Assembly: GCF_000372725.1 (NCBI RefSeq)
Contig: NW_005198966.1
Coordinates: forward strand, 1,384,185-1,448,184
DNA from: Emiliania huxleyi CCMP1516
Taxonomy: Eukaryota > Haptophyta > Isochrysidales > Noelaerhabdaceae
DNA: 64,000 nucleotides
Direction of reading: 5' to 3'
Shown here: positions 1 to 9,816 of the stretch, in pieces
Layout: every line of letters begins with the position of its first letter
Numbering within the stretch: the first letter of the stretch is position 1
The notes under the pieces: generated by a model
Seen by the model: the letters and a program-made list of their open reading frames with translations, nothing else
Database searches by the model: none
Told to the model about the DNA's origin: nothing
Position numbers and translations under genes: made by a program

Positions 1-208
1 TCCGTATTTAGATCTATCGAGACGCCCGTGGTCCGCGAGCCAGACTAAGACGCCCCCGGCTCACCATTCCTGCGATGAAGGGCACGCACCGGACCTGGTA
101 TCGCTCAGACTATCGGCCGCCTCCGCGCCCCGCCCGGCCCGCCCTTCCGCTCGCCGCCATTCCGCCGGCCGCCCTCGCCGCCATTCCCGGCCGCAACTCT
201 CGCGCGCA

Positions 209-503
209 GACGCGGGGGCCTTGGGGGGTCGGGTTCAAGGGGCGTAGGCGGCGGCGCAAGTGCTGGCGGCCGACGAGCGCGGCCTACAGCCGGCGCGCCT
301 ACAGCTTGCGCCACGCCGCCACCCCGTCCCTCGCCTCCCCCTTCAACCTCATCCCGTACGGCAGCAATCTCCCTTCGGACGGAGGGGAGCCGGCCGACTG
401 CGACAACCTGGGGTGGCTCGACCTGTGGGGCACGATGCTAGGCGAAGACCTCGCCGCCCCCCCGCGGGCGGCCGACGAGGCGGAGCCCGAAGCGGCCTTC
501 TGA
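209..503 (+). CDS. possible terminal exon of an unrecognised gene
   Basis: A reading frame ends at a stop at 501-503. Its second half has ordinary composition (FNLIPYGSNLPSDGG, then CDNLGWLDLWGTMLGEDL), unlike the Arg/Pro/Ala-rich first part, which reads like non-coding GC-rich DNA. A good acceptor (pyrimidine-rich, ending CGCGCAG) sits at about 196-208, so I place the exon start at 209. No family is recognised and the upstream exons would lie before the window or be very short. It could also be chance open frame in GC-rich DNA. Confidence 0.3.
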
Positions 504-2716
504 AAAGGGAGCGCGCAGAGACGACCCTCTCCTGAGACGACCCTCTCCTCCCCCCCCTTCTTCCGGGCCTTCGTCTCGGGGCCCTCGATCCGGACCCTTT
601 CTTCCGGGCTCGCGCCCCCGCCCCCGCCAGCCCCACGCGCGGTGGCATCAGGGCGCGCGCTACCCGTCACAGGCTTCACGGAGGCCTCCTTCGGCCAGAA
701 GCCAGTCGGCGGGTGCCGCGCCTTGCGGGCGTGAGCGTCTCCCCCCTCTGCGCCCTTCTACGCGAGGGGAGGAGGTGAGCAGAGCGCTCGCGCCCTGCCC
801 GCTGCCCGCGTGCCGCCTCGCCTCCCAAGTGCGGTGCGCTTCCCGGTGGGCTGACCCACCTCCGTTGCTTTTGCAGCCTGGCACGCGCCAGCCAGAGCGT
901 GGAGCCCGCCGGCTGGCTTCTGCCTCGCCAAACGGGACGACGCCGCGCCACCCGCCCGCCCGCCGCCAACCAGCAGCTTTGGGACGCCTCGAAGCCAGGG
1001 CACGGTGGCCTCCCGGCCAGCGCGCCGCGCCGCGGTAGAGTGCTTGCCTTTTGCCAGTCTTGCGCAGCGGCTATAGCCTTATAACCCCTAAACGGCTACC
1101 GAAACGGGGGGTGCCCGGAAGGGCGATATCACGGCGGCCTAAATGTGCCTCCGTGCGCTCGCCACATACCCCCTGCTGCCCGAGGGCCGTGTTAGCACTT
1201 TATTGGATACATACAGAGGCGGTGGGAAGCCACCACATTCCCTTCAAATTTTCCGCCACAGAGCTCCGGAGCGCGCTCTGCACGAGCTCCTGGGACGCGG
1301 TTTCGTCTTTCGATCCCAGACGGTCGTCGCACGTCGGCGCCCCAGTGAGGTCCGCCGTCATAGCTGTAGCACGCTACTAGACACACTGCCTCCAAGTTGA
1401 GCGGTGGAAAATTGTGACCACCCCGAAGCCACGCACCGAAGCGCCGGCGTCCCTCTGGCATTCTGCCACCGACAGCAACACGCCTTTGATCACCGGCTGC
1501 TTGCGCTCCGCATACTCTCCAGAAGCTGTTGGTTGTGTGGCTGGTTCTACTTCTATCAGCCTTCTTCTTGCACAATGTTGCCGTTGAGCTACGAGGCTGC
1601 AACCCGTCGTCATTTGAGTTTGCTGCCAGCCACACACAGCGCGTTCCTGCACGACGAATGTGGTTGGACAGGTGTGAACAACACCTCGTGGGGGCGGCAC
1701 CGCAGGCGTCCATTGAGGGGTCCAGGTGATAGCCCTGGGCGGGCAATCCATGCGCCTAGTTGGACTTCAGATCGCCCGATCGCGTCCCGGTGAACTGACG
1801 TCGGATTTGTGACGCCGCCGCACCGCGCCGCGGCCGGGGGCCCTCCGGAGGCTGAGGATGGCCGTGGCGGACCGAGACGAGCTCTGGGAGGTAAAGTGTC
1901 AGTGTATATATTGTAGAGGCTGACCATGTGCACAATATCTCTCACTCTAGCTAAGCCTGGGGAGGCTATTCTGGGCGTCCACACGGCTTGCACCGGTGAC
2001 CCTCGCGACAAAGCGAGCGCGTCCGGCAGAGCGACTGAAGAATCGAAGACAGAGTCACAAATCCCGCTTGTTGTGCATGTTTTGAGGTCGGACAGTGCTG
2101 ATGTCTTCTCCACGCAGCAGCCGACGCCACCAGGCCTCGGTAGCTGAGCAGCAGGAGCCTCCTCGCTGCTGGCAGAGTTGCGCCTCTGTTTGCCGCCGCT
2201 AAGAGATCGCTGTTGCGGGAATCCAGGGAATCTAAAGGAATCTAGAATCTGTGGGTCCGAGATTCGATCTGGGACCTGAGCCGCTCGGGACCAGCTGCAC
2301 ATGATCCGGGGCCACTGCCATGTCGCAGACGACTGCTGGCTCGGCCGTCGCTCCGACCAGCCGTCCTGCCAAGGAATAAAATAACATGAGTTCCTTTACA
2401 TATGTAAAGGAACGCCGTTTAGGGGTTAAGGGCATGAGATTTCTTTTAACAAAATAAATAAAACGGCTACCTCAGGTACAGGGTTGCACCCCAAAAAATT
2501 TTTGCGCTGGCGTCTGCCGCGCGCGCGCCCGCGCCCCGCCCCTTTTGCGCAGCAACACCTTAAACTTCATGGCCCTCCAAATTCGGGTCGGAGCGTAGCG
2601 GAGTGGGACCCGAGTTTGAAAAAGGCGACGGACGCTTGCGTCCTAGCCTCCAACAACGCCTCCCCGGCGCAGAGGGGCCCCCGGAGGGATGCTCAACCGC
2701 CCCACGCCACGCCGCT
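504..2716. other. 2.2 kb without a recognisable gene
   Basis: Several frames are open only because the DNA is GC-rich, and none has a domain or natural composition. A short inverted match (TAACCCCTAAACGGC near 1081-1097 and its complement near 2413-2429) brackets about 1.3 kb and might mark a decayed element. A perfect palindrome lies at 2390-2413. Confidence 0.5.
2390..2413. repeat. 24-bp perfect palindrome
   Basis: The 24 bases from 2390 to 2413 read identically on both strands, with centre ACATATGT and outer arms GTTCCTTT / AAAGGAAC. It sits in an AT-richer pocket beside the inverted match noted for this region. It could be a protein-binding site, a cruciform-prone scar or an element end. 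Confidence 0.85.
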
Positions 2717-2875
2717 TGCGGCGGTCCTAAAAAAAGAAAGAAAGAAAACAGACAACCCAAGGGAGGGATGGGAGGACGGCACGCCGCCACCACACAGGGA
2801 TTTTAAGGAGAGGTGTGTGGTGCGCTATCCGTCGCCCACCCTAGGGAGTCTGCCTCTTCCTATGCGGCGGTCCTA
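2717..2875 (-). mobile_element. 5'-truncated tailed retroposon, (TTTC)n type
   Basis: The same 13 bases, TGCGGCGGTCCTA, occur at 2717-2729 and 2863-2875 and enclose about 133 bp. Read on the minus strand, the enclosed segment ends in a TGTCTG(TTTC)n tail (seen on the plus strand as AAAGAAAGAAAG at about 2730-2746). The body (CTCCTTAAAATCCC, then TGTGGTGGCGGCGTG) recurs at 19.1, 33.6, 41.9 and 57.8 kb. A precise 13-bp target-site duplication with a 3' simple tail is the signature of target-primed reverse transcription. It lies about 90 bp upstream of the next gene. Confidence 0.85.
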
Positions 2876-2965
2876 TTCCCAGCTCGCGCGGCCGCGTCTT
2901 ATTTTTTCTTCCGTAATCAAGCCGGGGAATCGAGGGAAGCTTCTCTGGGTTTGGCTGGGAAGGCC

Positions 2966-3766
2966 ATGCTTAGCCTCGGCCCCCTCGCGAGCCCGGCGCT
3001 GGTCGCGGGCCCGACCGCGAGCGGCGCGAGCCCGGCGACGGTCGCGGGCCCGACGGCGGCCGCGCCTCGCGCGCTGCGGCGCGCGTCGCCGGTGATGCAG
3101 ATGGCCTTCAACGATCTGTACGACCCCTACTACAACCCGTACCAGCCGATTGCGACCGACACGCTGGGCACCTACCGCGACCCATACTACCCGGGGCCAT
3201 TCTACGGCCCGCCTGGCGCGTACGGCTGGGGAGGCTACTACGGTGGCTACGGGCCCTGGGTCGGCTACGGCATTGGGCCCTGGAACGGCGACGGCTACCG
3301 AGGCGTCCCTCGCACGCGGGCAGAGGCGCGGATGGAGGCACGCGCTTACGGGAAGGCCGCGCAGCTTGCGTACGCGCCCGGGGCGCAAGAGTACGGCGCG
3401 AGCCCGGCGCAGCAGGCGGAGATGGCCAAGCAGCGGGCCGAGGCGGCGCAGGCGCAGGCGAGCCAGGCGCAGGCAGAGGCGGAGGCGGCGGTCGAGGCGG
3501 CGCGGGTGGAGGAGGAGCAGGCAAAGGTGCGCGAGGAGGAGGCGGCGCGGTTGCAGCAGGCGGCCGCGGAGGCGAGGGAACGCGCCGAGGCCTCCGCGCG
3601 CATGGCGGCCGAGGATGCCTCCAAGGCGTTCGAGGCGGAGACGGCCGCCGCGACGATGCCGGGGACGATGCCGGGGCAGTACTACGGGAACGCCGCCTAC
3701 GGGAACACCGCCTACGGGAACGCCGCCGCCCCCTACGGCGGCGCCGCCGCCGCCGGCTGTGGATAG
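2966..3766 (+). CDS. Tyr/Gly-rich protein with Ala/Glu-rich coiled coil
   Basis: A 266-residue protein of unknown function. I chose the ATG at 2966 because the frame upstream runs into a retroposon. Residues 1-45 are Ala/Ser/Pro-rich with few acidic residues (MLSLGPLASPALVAG) and could be an organelle-targeting or linker segment. Residues about 46-110 are rich in Tyr, Pro and Gly (DLYDPYYNPYQP, PYYPGPFYGPPGAYGWGGYY). Residues about 125-235 are an Ala/Glu/Arg/Gln-rich stretch predicted to be helical or coiled coil. The C terminus has YGNAAYGN repeats. The Tyr/Gly-rich plus helical layout suggests a structural or phase-separating protein, but that is inference and no homologue is named. Confidence 0.7.
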   Translation: MLSLGPLASPALVAGPTASGASPATVAGPTAAAPRALRRASPVMQMAFNDLYDPYYNPYQPIATDTLGTYRDPYYPGPFYGPPGAYGWGGYYGGYGPWVGYGIGPWNGDGYRGVPRTRAEARMEARAYGKAAQLAYAPGAQEYGASPAQQAEMAKQRAEAAQAQASQAQAEAEAAVEAARVEEEQAKVREEEAARLQQAAAEARERAEASARMAAEDASKAFEAETAAATMPGTMPGQYYGNAAYGNTAYGNAAAPYGGAAAAGCG

Positions 3767-4318
3767 ACGAGCTGAATCGGCACGGTTCACGCGCCGTGGT
3801 GTGAACAGGCGCTCCCCCCGCTAGCAACCGCGCGCAGGGCGGCCGCCGCGACCGGCCGCGCTACCTCGAGGACTCGGTCGGGCAGGGAGGGCAGAGCCTC
3901 GGGGACTCCAACATGCAGCTCTGAGGGCGGTCGTGCCGCCGCTGCTTGAGGGCTGGCCGCGCCGCCGCCCATTCCATTCTCTTCGACCCGTCCGATGTGT
4001 CGTCGATTTGCTCTACGACCGGTCCGGTTTGGTCGGCGTCGAGGCACTCGCGAGGAAGGGGTCGGGGCCGACGCGAGGGGAGACGCGGCCAGCGCGCGGG
4101 GGCTGAGGGCACGACCCGGCAGCGTTCCTCGGAGGCTGACGGGTTGTGTCCGAGAGCGGATCGGGTCTCTGACTGAAGGACCGCGTCGCGCGCAGGACTT
4201 TTCGCGTTTCATTTCACGCTGTGTGTGCTCTCTTTTAGCTACGTGTTAATGTACCTATGTGCGTGTTGACTTGTTGTCGTCATGGTGTCAAAAAGTTTAG
4301 GACGAATAAGGTGCGCCG
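3767..4318. other. no feature seen
   Basis: GC-rich spacer between two plus-strand genes. Frames on both strands are short and basic with no motif. It probably holds the 3' end of the upstream transcript and the promoter of the next gene. Confidence 0.5.
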
Positions 4319-4924
4319 ATGCGCGGGCGAGCGAGATCGCATGGGCCGGCATGGCGCCGGGGTGGCGCTCTGGCTACACTGCGTCGTACTGGCAGCTCGC
4401 TCTGGCGCACATGGGGCAAGGTGGTCGAGATAGTTGAGGGCAGTTATGACGACGATGACAAGTGGGTCCCCGGACTCGGCGACGACGCGAGGCTCTGGGG
4501 CTGTGGCGGTGGCGCTGATCGCTTCTTCGCTCAGTGCTCGATGGCGCCGGGCGCCAACGGCTTCATCAACCCGGATCACATGCGCCCACTGACTGGTTCG
4601 GAGAAGCCTTCAACGTGGACTTCGCTTGGCATTCGCATGACCCCTGAGTGGGAATCGATGATCCTGCGTAACCCACGAGGCTACTGCACTTCGGTCAACC
4701 TCGCGTCATCTGCCAACGGCACGGGCACGTACCGCGCCGAGCTGTGGCGTGGCGGCCAGCTCGTGCACACCTTCATGATCGGCATCTTTCCCCACCCGGG
4801 CTCGCAGTCGTGGGGCGATGTCGAGGATCGCGAGCAGCAGCACGCCAAGTTCCTGCGCGACCTTGCCTTTCGTACGCCGTCGCAGACGCACGTGATCCGC
4901 ATCAACGCCGACGATTTCGACTGA
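4319..4924 (+). CDS. hypothetical protein, 201 residues
   Basis: The frame from the ATG at 4319 to the stop at 4924 has natural composition from about residue 30 (WRTWGKVVEIVEGSYDDDDKW, to the end RINADDFD). It contains Trp-rich and Cys-containing stretches (LWGCGGGADRFFAQC) and an NGT glycosylation sequon. The first 30 residues are Arg/Gly/Ala-rich, so translation may start later or the true start may be in an upstream exon. No signal peptide, membrane segment or known domain is visible. It is likely a real soluble protein of unknown function. Confidence 0.6.
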   Translation: MRGRARSHGPAWRRGGALATLRRTGSSLWRTWGKVVEIVEGSYDDDDKWVPGLGDDARLWGCGGGADRFFAQCSMAPGANGFINPDHMRPLTGSEKPSTWTSLGIRMTPEWESMILRNPRGYCTSVNLASSANGTGTYRAELWRGGQLVHTFMIGIFPHPGSQSWGDVEDREQQHAKFLRDLAFRTPSQTHVIRINADDFD

Positions 4925-5312
4925 GCTGACCCTCGGCTGTGATCGAGCTGTGCCTGCCAACAGCAAGGCGCCAAGGGACGACGTGTCGCCTTGCTGGGTA
5001 CTTGGCTGGGCGCACGCTTCACGAGCCGTCTGTTGGGAGAGGGAACACTGGAGAGGAGAGGGAGGCCGGCACACGTCACGATAGCACACGTGACACGCGC
5101 TCTTTTTTTTCTTGGACACAAACACATGCGACAATCCGATCGCGACACTGAGATATAGGTCGGCTAACTATTGGCTGACTATCAAATATGTTGTGCCGCA
5201 TCCGCACATGCCCGATGCCCGTCGGCGAGCGAGCACTTGCGACTTGGAGTGCGAGAGAGGCTCCAGGCTGAGACCTGAGTCCTGAGAGAGAGCGGGGGTC
5301 CACGACTAAAAT

Positions 5313-6386
5313 TCACACCGCCGCTCCTCGAAGCCGGCCCGCCCTCCCCTTGCCGAGGCCTTTGGGCGGCTCGCCGATGTAGGCCTGGCACGCGCCGCGC
5401 AGCCCGAGGCAGTTCCCCCAGCTGGAATTTGCGCCCGCCTGCACCCGCACGTACCCTCCCTCGCCAAAGCCCGGCCCCCAGCTGTTCTTGAGCTTCCAGA
5501 AGGGCAGCCACGGCTCGACGGAAGTGTCGACGCCGAAGCCGACCAGCAGGACGGCGTGGTCCACGCGGGTGTGGTTGCAGCCCGCGCCGGAGATGACGCC
5601 GCCTCGGTACCCCTGCAAGGAGGCGTCGATGGAGACCGAGAGCGGGCCGTGCTGCAGCCACGCGAGCATCTGCGCCTCGTCGGCGTGCACGAGGCAGCTG
5701 GCGCCGCTGATGTGGGCCGCGCTCAGTGCCGGGTCGGCGGCCGTCGCGTTGCAGGGCGAGCGGCAGCCTCGGATGGTCGGGTCGGAGTGGTTGGCCAGCG
5801 GGTAGACGGCGCTCGGCGCGAGGCCTATAGCAGGGCGTGCAGCAGATAGTCGGGAGTGGAACAAAGCAGCATGATTGCTCTCCGGTTTTTTCGGCGCAAG
5901 GCCCTTGTGCACGCTCGAGACCCAGCCCATGCCATACGGGCCGGTGTACGACGCGCAATCGATCATCTCTTGCTCGGAGAGCTTCACTAGCCCGTGGCCG
6001 CGCAGGAACCACTGCGCCTCGATGTCGGCCGTCGCTGAGAACTGGGCGCACGTGCCACACCGGCCCTGCGAGATGGGCGGGTTCACGGCGCCGCGGCTCA
6101 CCCAATCAATCGGCCCCGCCTCTCGAATGGAAGCCTCGTCGAACGGCAGCCGCCGCTCGGTGCCCGCCGTGTCGATCGGCCCGCCGCGCAGGCCGGAGAG
6201 CTCGCTAGCCGTCCAGTCGGCGGTCCAGTCCAGCTCAAAGCGTGCGTGTGGATTCGCTTGGCTGGATGTTTCGACGGCGAGCTTCGCGCGCTCCCAAATC
6301 CCCAGCCGTGAGGCCTCCTCCGCAACGGTCGCGTAGGAGCGGCCGTGCGCGAGCTTCCAGTCGGCGAAGGTGGGCGGCGTTGTCAT
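5313..6386 (-). CDS. papain-family (C1A) cysteine peptidase with I29 propeptide
   Basis: A cathepsin-like protease precursor. Residues about 7-65 match the I29 inhibitor propeptide (FADWKLAHGRSY, EEASRLGIWERAK). The mature domain has the oxyanion Gln and catalytic Cys in SQGRCGTCAQF (Cys113), the catalytic His in VDHAVLLVGFG and the Asn in KNSWGPGFGEGGY. The Trp that normally follows the catalytic Cys is Ala, and the usual GCxGG motif is replaced by GPYGMGW. I infer a 78-bp GC-AG intron at 5825-5902: removing it joins HKGLAP to SAVYPL, as in the family, and gives 331 residues instead of 357. Unspliced, it stays in frame. No signal peptide is encoded at this start (ATG at 6386), so a short upstream exon is possible. 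A transposon-like element begins 65 bp upstream. Confidence 0.88.
   Translation of the reverse strand: MTTPPTFADWKLAHGRSYATVAEEASRLGIWERAKLAVETSSQANPHARFELDWTADWTASELSGLRGGPIDTAGTERRLPFDEASIREAGPIDWVSRGAVNPPISQGRCGTCAQFSATADIEAQWFLRGHGLVKLSEQEMIDCASYTGPYGMGWVSSVHKGLAPKKPESNHAALFHSRLSAARPAIGLAPSAVYPLANHSDPTIRGCRSPCNATAADPALSAAHISGASCLVHADEAQMLAWLQHGPLSVSIDASLQGYRGGVISGAGCNHTRVDHAVLLVGFGVDTSVEPWLPFWKLKNSWGPGFGEGGYVRVQAGANSSWGNCLGLRGACQAYIGEPPKGLGKGRAGRLRGAAV
5825..5902 (-). other. inferred GC-AG intron flanked by near-identical sequence
   Basis: Read on the minus strand, the intron starts GCCTTGCGCCGA and the following exon starts GCCTCGCGCCGA, an 11 of 12 match. The intron ends CTATAG. Both ends of the insertion therefore carry the same sequence, as if it arrived with a target-site duplication. 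The evidence is alignment to the C1A family, not transcripts. Confidence 0.65.
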
Positions 6387-6450
6387 GGAGCGAGCGAGCG
6401 AGAGCAGCGGCTACACAACAGATTTTTTTTGCATGCCTTCGATGTGATCT

Positions 6451-7383
6451 GTGATCTGCTGAGGGAGGGTGTAGAGATGTAGAGTGTAGAGCGCTGTAGA
6501 GCTGTAGAGCTGGAGAGCGCTGTAGAGCTGTAGAGCTCTACATCCGCCGCGTGACGAGGCGCGTGCGTTGTAGAGCGATGTAGAGGCGCAACAAAACAAA
6601 ACTTGCTAAAAATCTCTCTCTTTCTCTAGAGGCGCTCTACAACGTGAAATCTCTACAGCAAACTCTACATGATAAGCGGAGGCACGGTCGCTCTCCGACA
6701 TTAGGCGCGTTGCACTTGTGCCAGTGCTGCCCTGGCCTTCTGTCTGCCCGCCCAATGGGTGGCAGGTGCCTCTGCTGCTATGGCATGCCTCACGGCTGCG
6801 ACTGGCCGGCGCCTCGGCGCGTCAGCTCGGCTCGGCGTAGCGATAGTGGCCAGCGCAACTCGCCTGGACTCAACGCTCAGCCAGGAGCTTCCGCACGCGC
6901 TGGCGCGAGGCATGGCGCATGCAGCGCGTCTGAATGCTCGCCTCTCGCCTCGCGCAAATGCGACCGTCCTCGCAGCCGACAGTCCACCGCCTGCTAAAGA
7001 AGCACTGCGACGAATGCGGCACCGGCGACGCATGGCAGGCTGGTCATGACGCAGTTATAGGGTGTTGTGTGCCGTCAGAGGGACTCTCTGTGTGTCAGTG
7101 ATAGTCAGGGCCGTCCATCAGAGCTCCAGTAAGCTCGGAGACACCCCATTAGTGCGACTCGACCTCTTTGAGTCACTGCCTTCCCGGCGGTTTGGCTGTA
7201 GAGCCTCTACAACAAACTCTACAGCAAAATCGCGCTCTACATCGCTCTACAACGCAGGCGCCTCGTCACGCGGCGGATGTAGAGCTCTACAGCTCTACAG
7301 CGCTCCAGAGCGCTCTACATCTCTACAGCTCTACAGCAGCGCTCTACACTCTACATCCTCTACACCCTCCCTCAGGTGATCTG
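6451..7383. mobile_element. hAT-like non-autonomous DNA element
   Basis: An 8-bp direct repeat, GTGATCTG, lies at 6451-6458 and 7376-7383. Immediately inside are terminal inverted repeats that begin CTGAGGGAGGGTGTAGAG at 6459 and end with the complement at 7375. The inverted repeats run about 125-150 bp and consist largely of TGTAGAGC-type subrepeats (6459-6590 and 7229-7375). The interior (about 6600-7220) encodes no transposase. An 8-bp duplication fits the hAT or P superfamilies, which is inference. The right flank matches a repeat also found near 52.7 kb, so it inserted into older repeat DNA, close to the peptidase promoter. Confidence 0.8.
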
Positions 7384-7787
7384 TAAGGGTCCGCCCGCAG
7401 GCGCATTTTGTATACCGAGGCGGTGCCCGGTGCCGAACCTGTCGGACCTTAAGACTCACAGCATTGTAGATCCCTGGGCGAGGGTGATGGCGCGTCCCCG
7501 TCGGGTCAGGGCTGAGGGCGGGGGAGACCAACCCGATCTCTCCGGCGTCCCGGGAGCGTGATTGACACCTCCCCCTGCGCCAACAGCCCCATAGAGGTAG
7601 GCCGCTCGTCTAGCCAATCAGCCTTAAGCGAGCGGCCTGGCCGTTGGAATGGCCGAGTTTGGTGGACTTGCGTCCTCGCATCGATCGTGGTTACAAGTAA
7701 GTAGCGTTATGAACAGAACACCCACCATGAACCACGTTCATCGGGAAGGGGGAGGTCTGTGACCTGCCTATTCGCCCGGCATGCGAG

Positions 7788-8552
7788 GGCATGCCCTTGG
7801 GGGGTCGACGGGCCCCCGGGGGCGACGGGGGTGCTCTCCGGCCGCGGCGGCCGAAAACGGGGGTCTCCAGTACGGTCCAGTAATGAAGTGATGCACTTGA
7901 TGCAAGGGTGCCATTGTGCTCTACTACAAAAGTTGTGTGAGATGCCCAAGTCTCAGACACTGAATCCTAAGCGGAGCTGAGTTCTGACGGTGTGAACACG
8001 AGCAACCGGAGTGACGACCGGGACCGGGCCGCACGCCGGGAGTGCCCCGACTAGCAGTGGCGGGCGCGGACGAGCGAATGAGAGGTCGTTATCTGTGGAA
8101 GATGTGTTATTAGAGACTAGGATTGCCTATCTCTCACTGAAAGGGACCTCTCATTCGCTCGTCCGCACCCGTCACCGCTCACGGAGTGCTCCGCGTGCCG
8201 CACCGGCCGCCGCCGGCCGCCGGCCGCTCACGGTAACGGAACAGTCTTACTACTCCGCAACGTTGAGCTCGATCGTACTGAATAGTGCTCCTGAAAGCCC
8301 TCTCTCTGGGCTCTGCAACACAGTAGCAGCTCACGACTAGCAGCTGCTGTGGCTGTATTTGTAGCCATTTTTAGGCTTCTCAACTGGTCCCAAACTAGTA
8401 GCAACACCTCATGAAAATCAGTCAAAAGCCCCAAAAGATCGGCGCCTGCGGCGGGCTTCCTGGGGCTGCGCCCCAGACCCCCTTGACTGGGAGGACCCCC
8501 CCAAGAGCACCCCCGTCGCCCCCGGGGCCCGTCGATCCCCCAGGGGGCATGC
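7788..8552. repeat. long-spaced inverted repeat, about 49-bp arms
   Basis: The arm at 7788-7836 (core GGCGACGGGGGTGCTCT) is complementary to 8504-8552, with only a few mismatches over nearly 50 bp and about 670 bp between. The spacing and arm length suggest a small foldback transposon. I found no clear target-site duplication. Confidence 0.6.
8066..8166. repeat. 22-bp perfect inverted repeat with 57-bp spacer
   Basis: Positions 8066-8087 and 8145-8166 are perfect reverse complements (core GACGAGCGAATGAGAGG). Imperfect pairing continues outward for about another 35 bp on each side. This is either a short foldback element or a hairpin RNA source. Confidence 0.75.
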
Positions 8553-9554
8553 GCGGCCTTTCGGAGCCCCCTTCCTCTGTCGGCTTAGTACGGTTGGTCA
8601 GCGCGTCTCCGTCTGAAATCATCTCTAGGCTTCCGTGGCGGGCCCTCCTTCCGCTGGCGCTCCCGCTTTCTCTTCGCTTTCGTCATCTGCTCCTCGGACC
8701 CTAGCTCGGACCTCGCCCTCGTGATGCTGTTGGTTCGCCCCCTGCCCCTCTCCCTGACTCATCGAATCGCTACGTTCATTCTCAAAATCGCCCCCGCTTC
8801 CTCGGCGGCTGGGACGCCTCGTCCTCTGGCTGTTCCTCGTCTACGTCCATCACTGTAAACTCGTCGTCTGTCTGCAGTGGCTGCCGCGCTTCGTTTGGAT
8901 GCTTGGATGGCCCGTTTCGGGTGGTTGCTCGCTCGGTCCTGCTCCTGGCTCTGTTGTGCGGTCGGGCATGTCATGAAACACATGCGGCGGACACACGCAT
9001 ATGGCTAGTTCCATTTCACTCTGACACGCTAATCTTGAAAACGTCCAACGGAGCTCCGTGTTGCTCCCAGCGCCCTCCCCCGCGCTTCCTGCGGCCCTAG
9101 CCGATGGTACTAGCATGGGAGGTCATCTGGCTACCGCGAGAGCGACCCAACTCGTCGACATCGTCCGATGATGGTGCCTCAAAGTCAGCCTTCGGAGGCT
9201 ATCGTGGGGTCGAGCCGGCAGTAGCCGTGACATGTGGTTCCACCACCCCTCGTAGTCTTTGCCTCTGACCGCCACCGTTCCCAGGCTGCCTAATGGGATG
9301 GAAAGGAAGGCTCGGCGAGCGTATAGAAGCGTGCTCGACCTCGTCGTGGCAACCTGCACGGCATCGCTGGCAGGCGCGATGAGCGTCGTGCCACCTGACC
9401 CGAGACGGGTCGCAGGCGTCGTACCGAGCGCGTCGAGACCGTGTCCTGATGTGATCTGCACGGGTGAGTCACGTCGGCGTCAAAGGAGCGACGTGCGACC
9501 TGTCAGAGCTTGATCTCCGATCTCAGCGGCGGCGAGTCGTCTCCGGCGCGCGAC

Positions 9555-9693
9555 AAAGGTACATCCCCAGGACGCGCAGAGGCAGCTGCGACCCAGCGGA
9601 GTGGACGGTAACGCACCGCGCCACCTGCTGTGCGTTACCGTCCACTCGGCGGGGTCGCAGCTGCCTCTGGAAGGCACCGAGATGTACCTTTTT
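9555..9693. repeat. strong hairpin, about 60-bp arms and 15-nt loop
   Basis: The arm 9555-9615 pairs with 9631-9693. The inner 38 bases differ at only two positions (core AGTGGACGGTAACGCA). The very short loop and high identity make this the strongest hairpin in the window. It could be a foldback element or a small-RNA precursor. Confidence 0.8.
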
Positions 9694-9816
9694 CGCGCAA
9701 TGGTCAAAATCAAGGTTTTGTAACGCGGGCTGTGCCACAGTGAAATGGAACTAGCCTATGGCATATCGCTCTCGGGCCCACAAAAAGAAAACTTTCAAAA
9801 AAAGAATCACAAACTC

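Larger units (their letters stand above)
7384..9816. other. 2.4 kb gene-free region rich in inverted repeats
   Basis: No protein with recognisable features is encoded. The segments 7386-7450 and 7596-7665 recur in inverted orientation at about 52670-52750 and 52160-52230. Three inverted-repeat structures follow (7788/8552, 8066/8166, 9555/9693). A fourth, weaker pair links 8997-9045 with 9715-9766 (shared core TAGTTCCATTTCACT). The region looks like an accumulation of small foldback elements. Confidence 0.6.
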
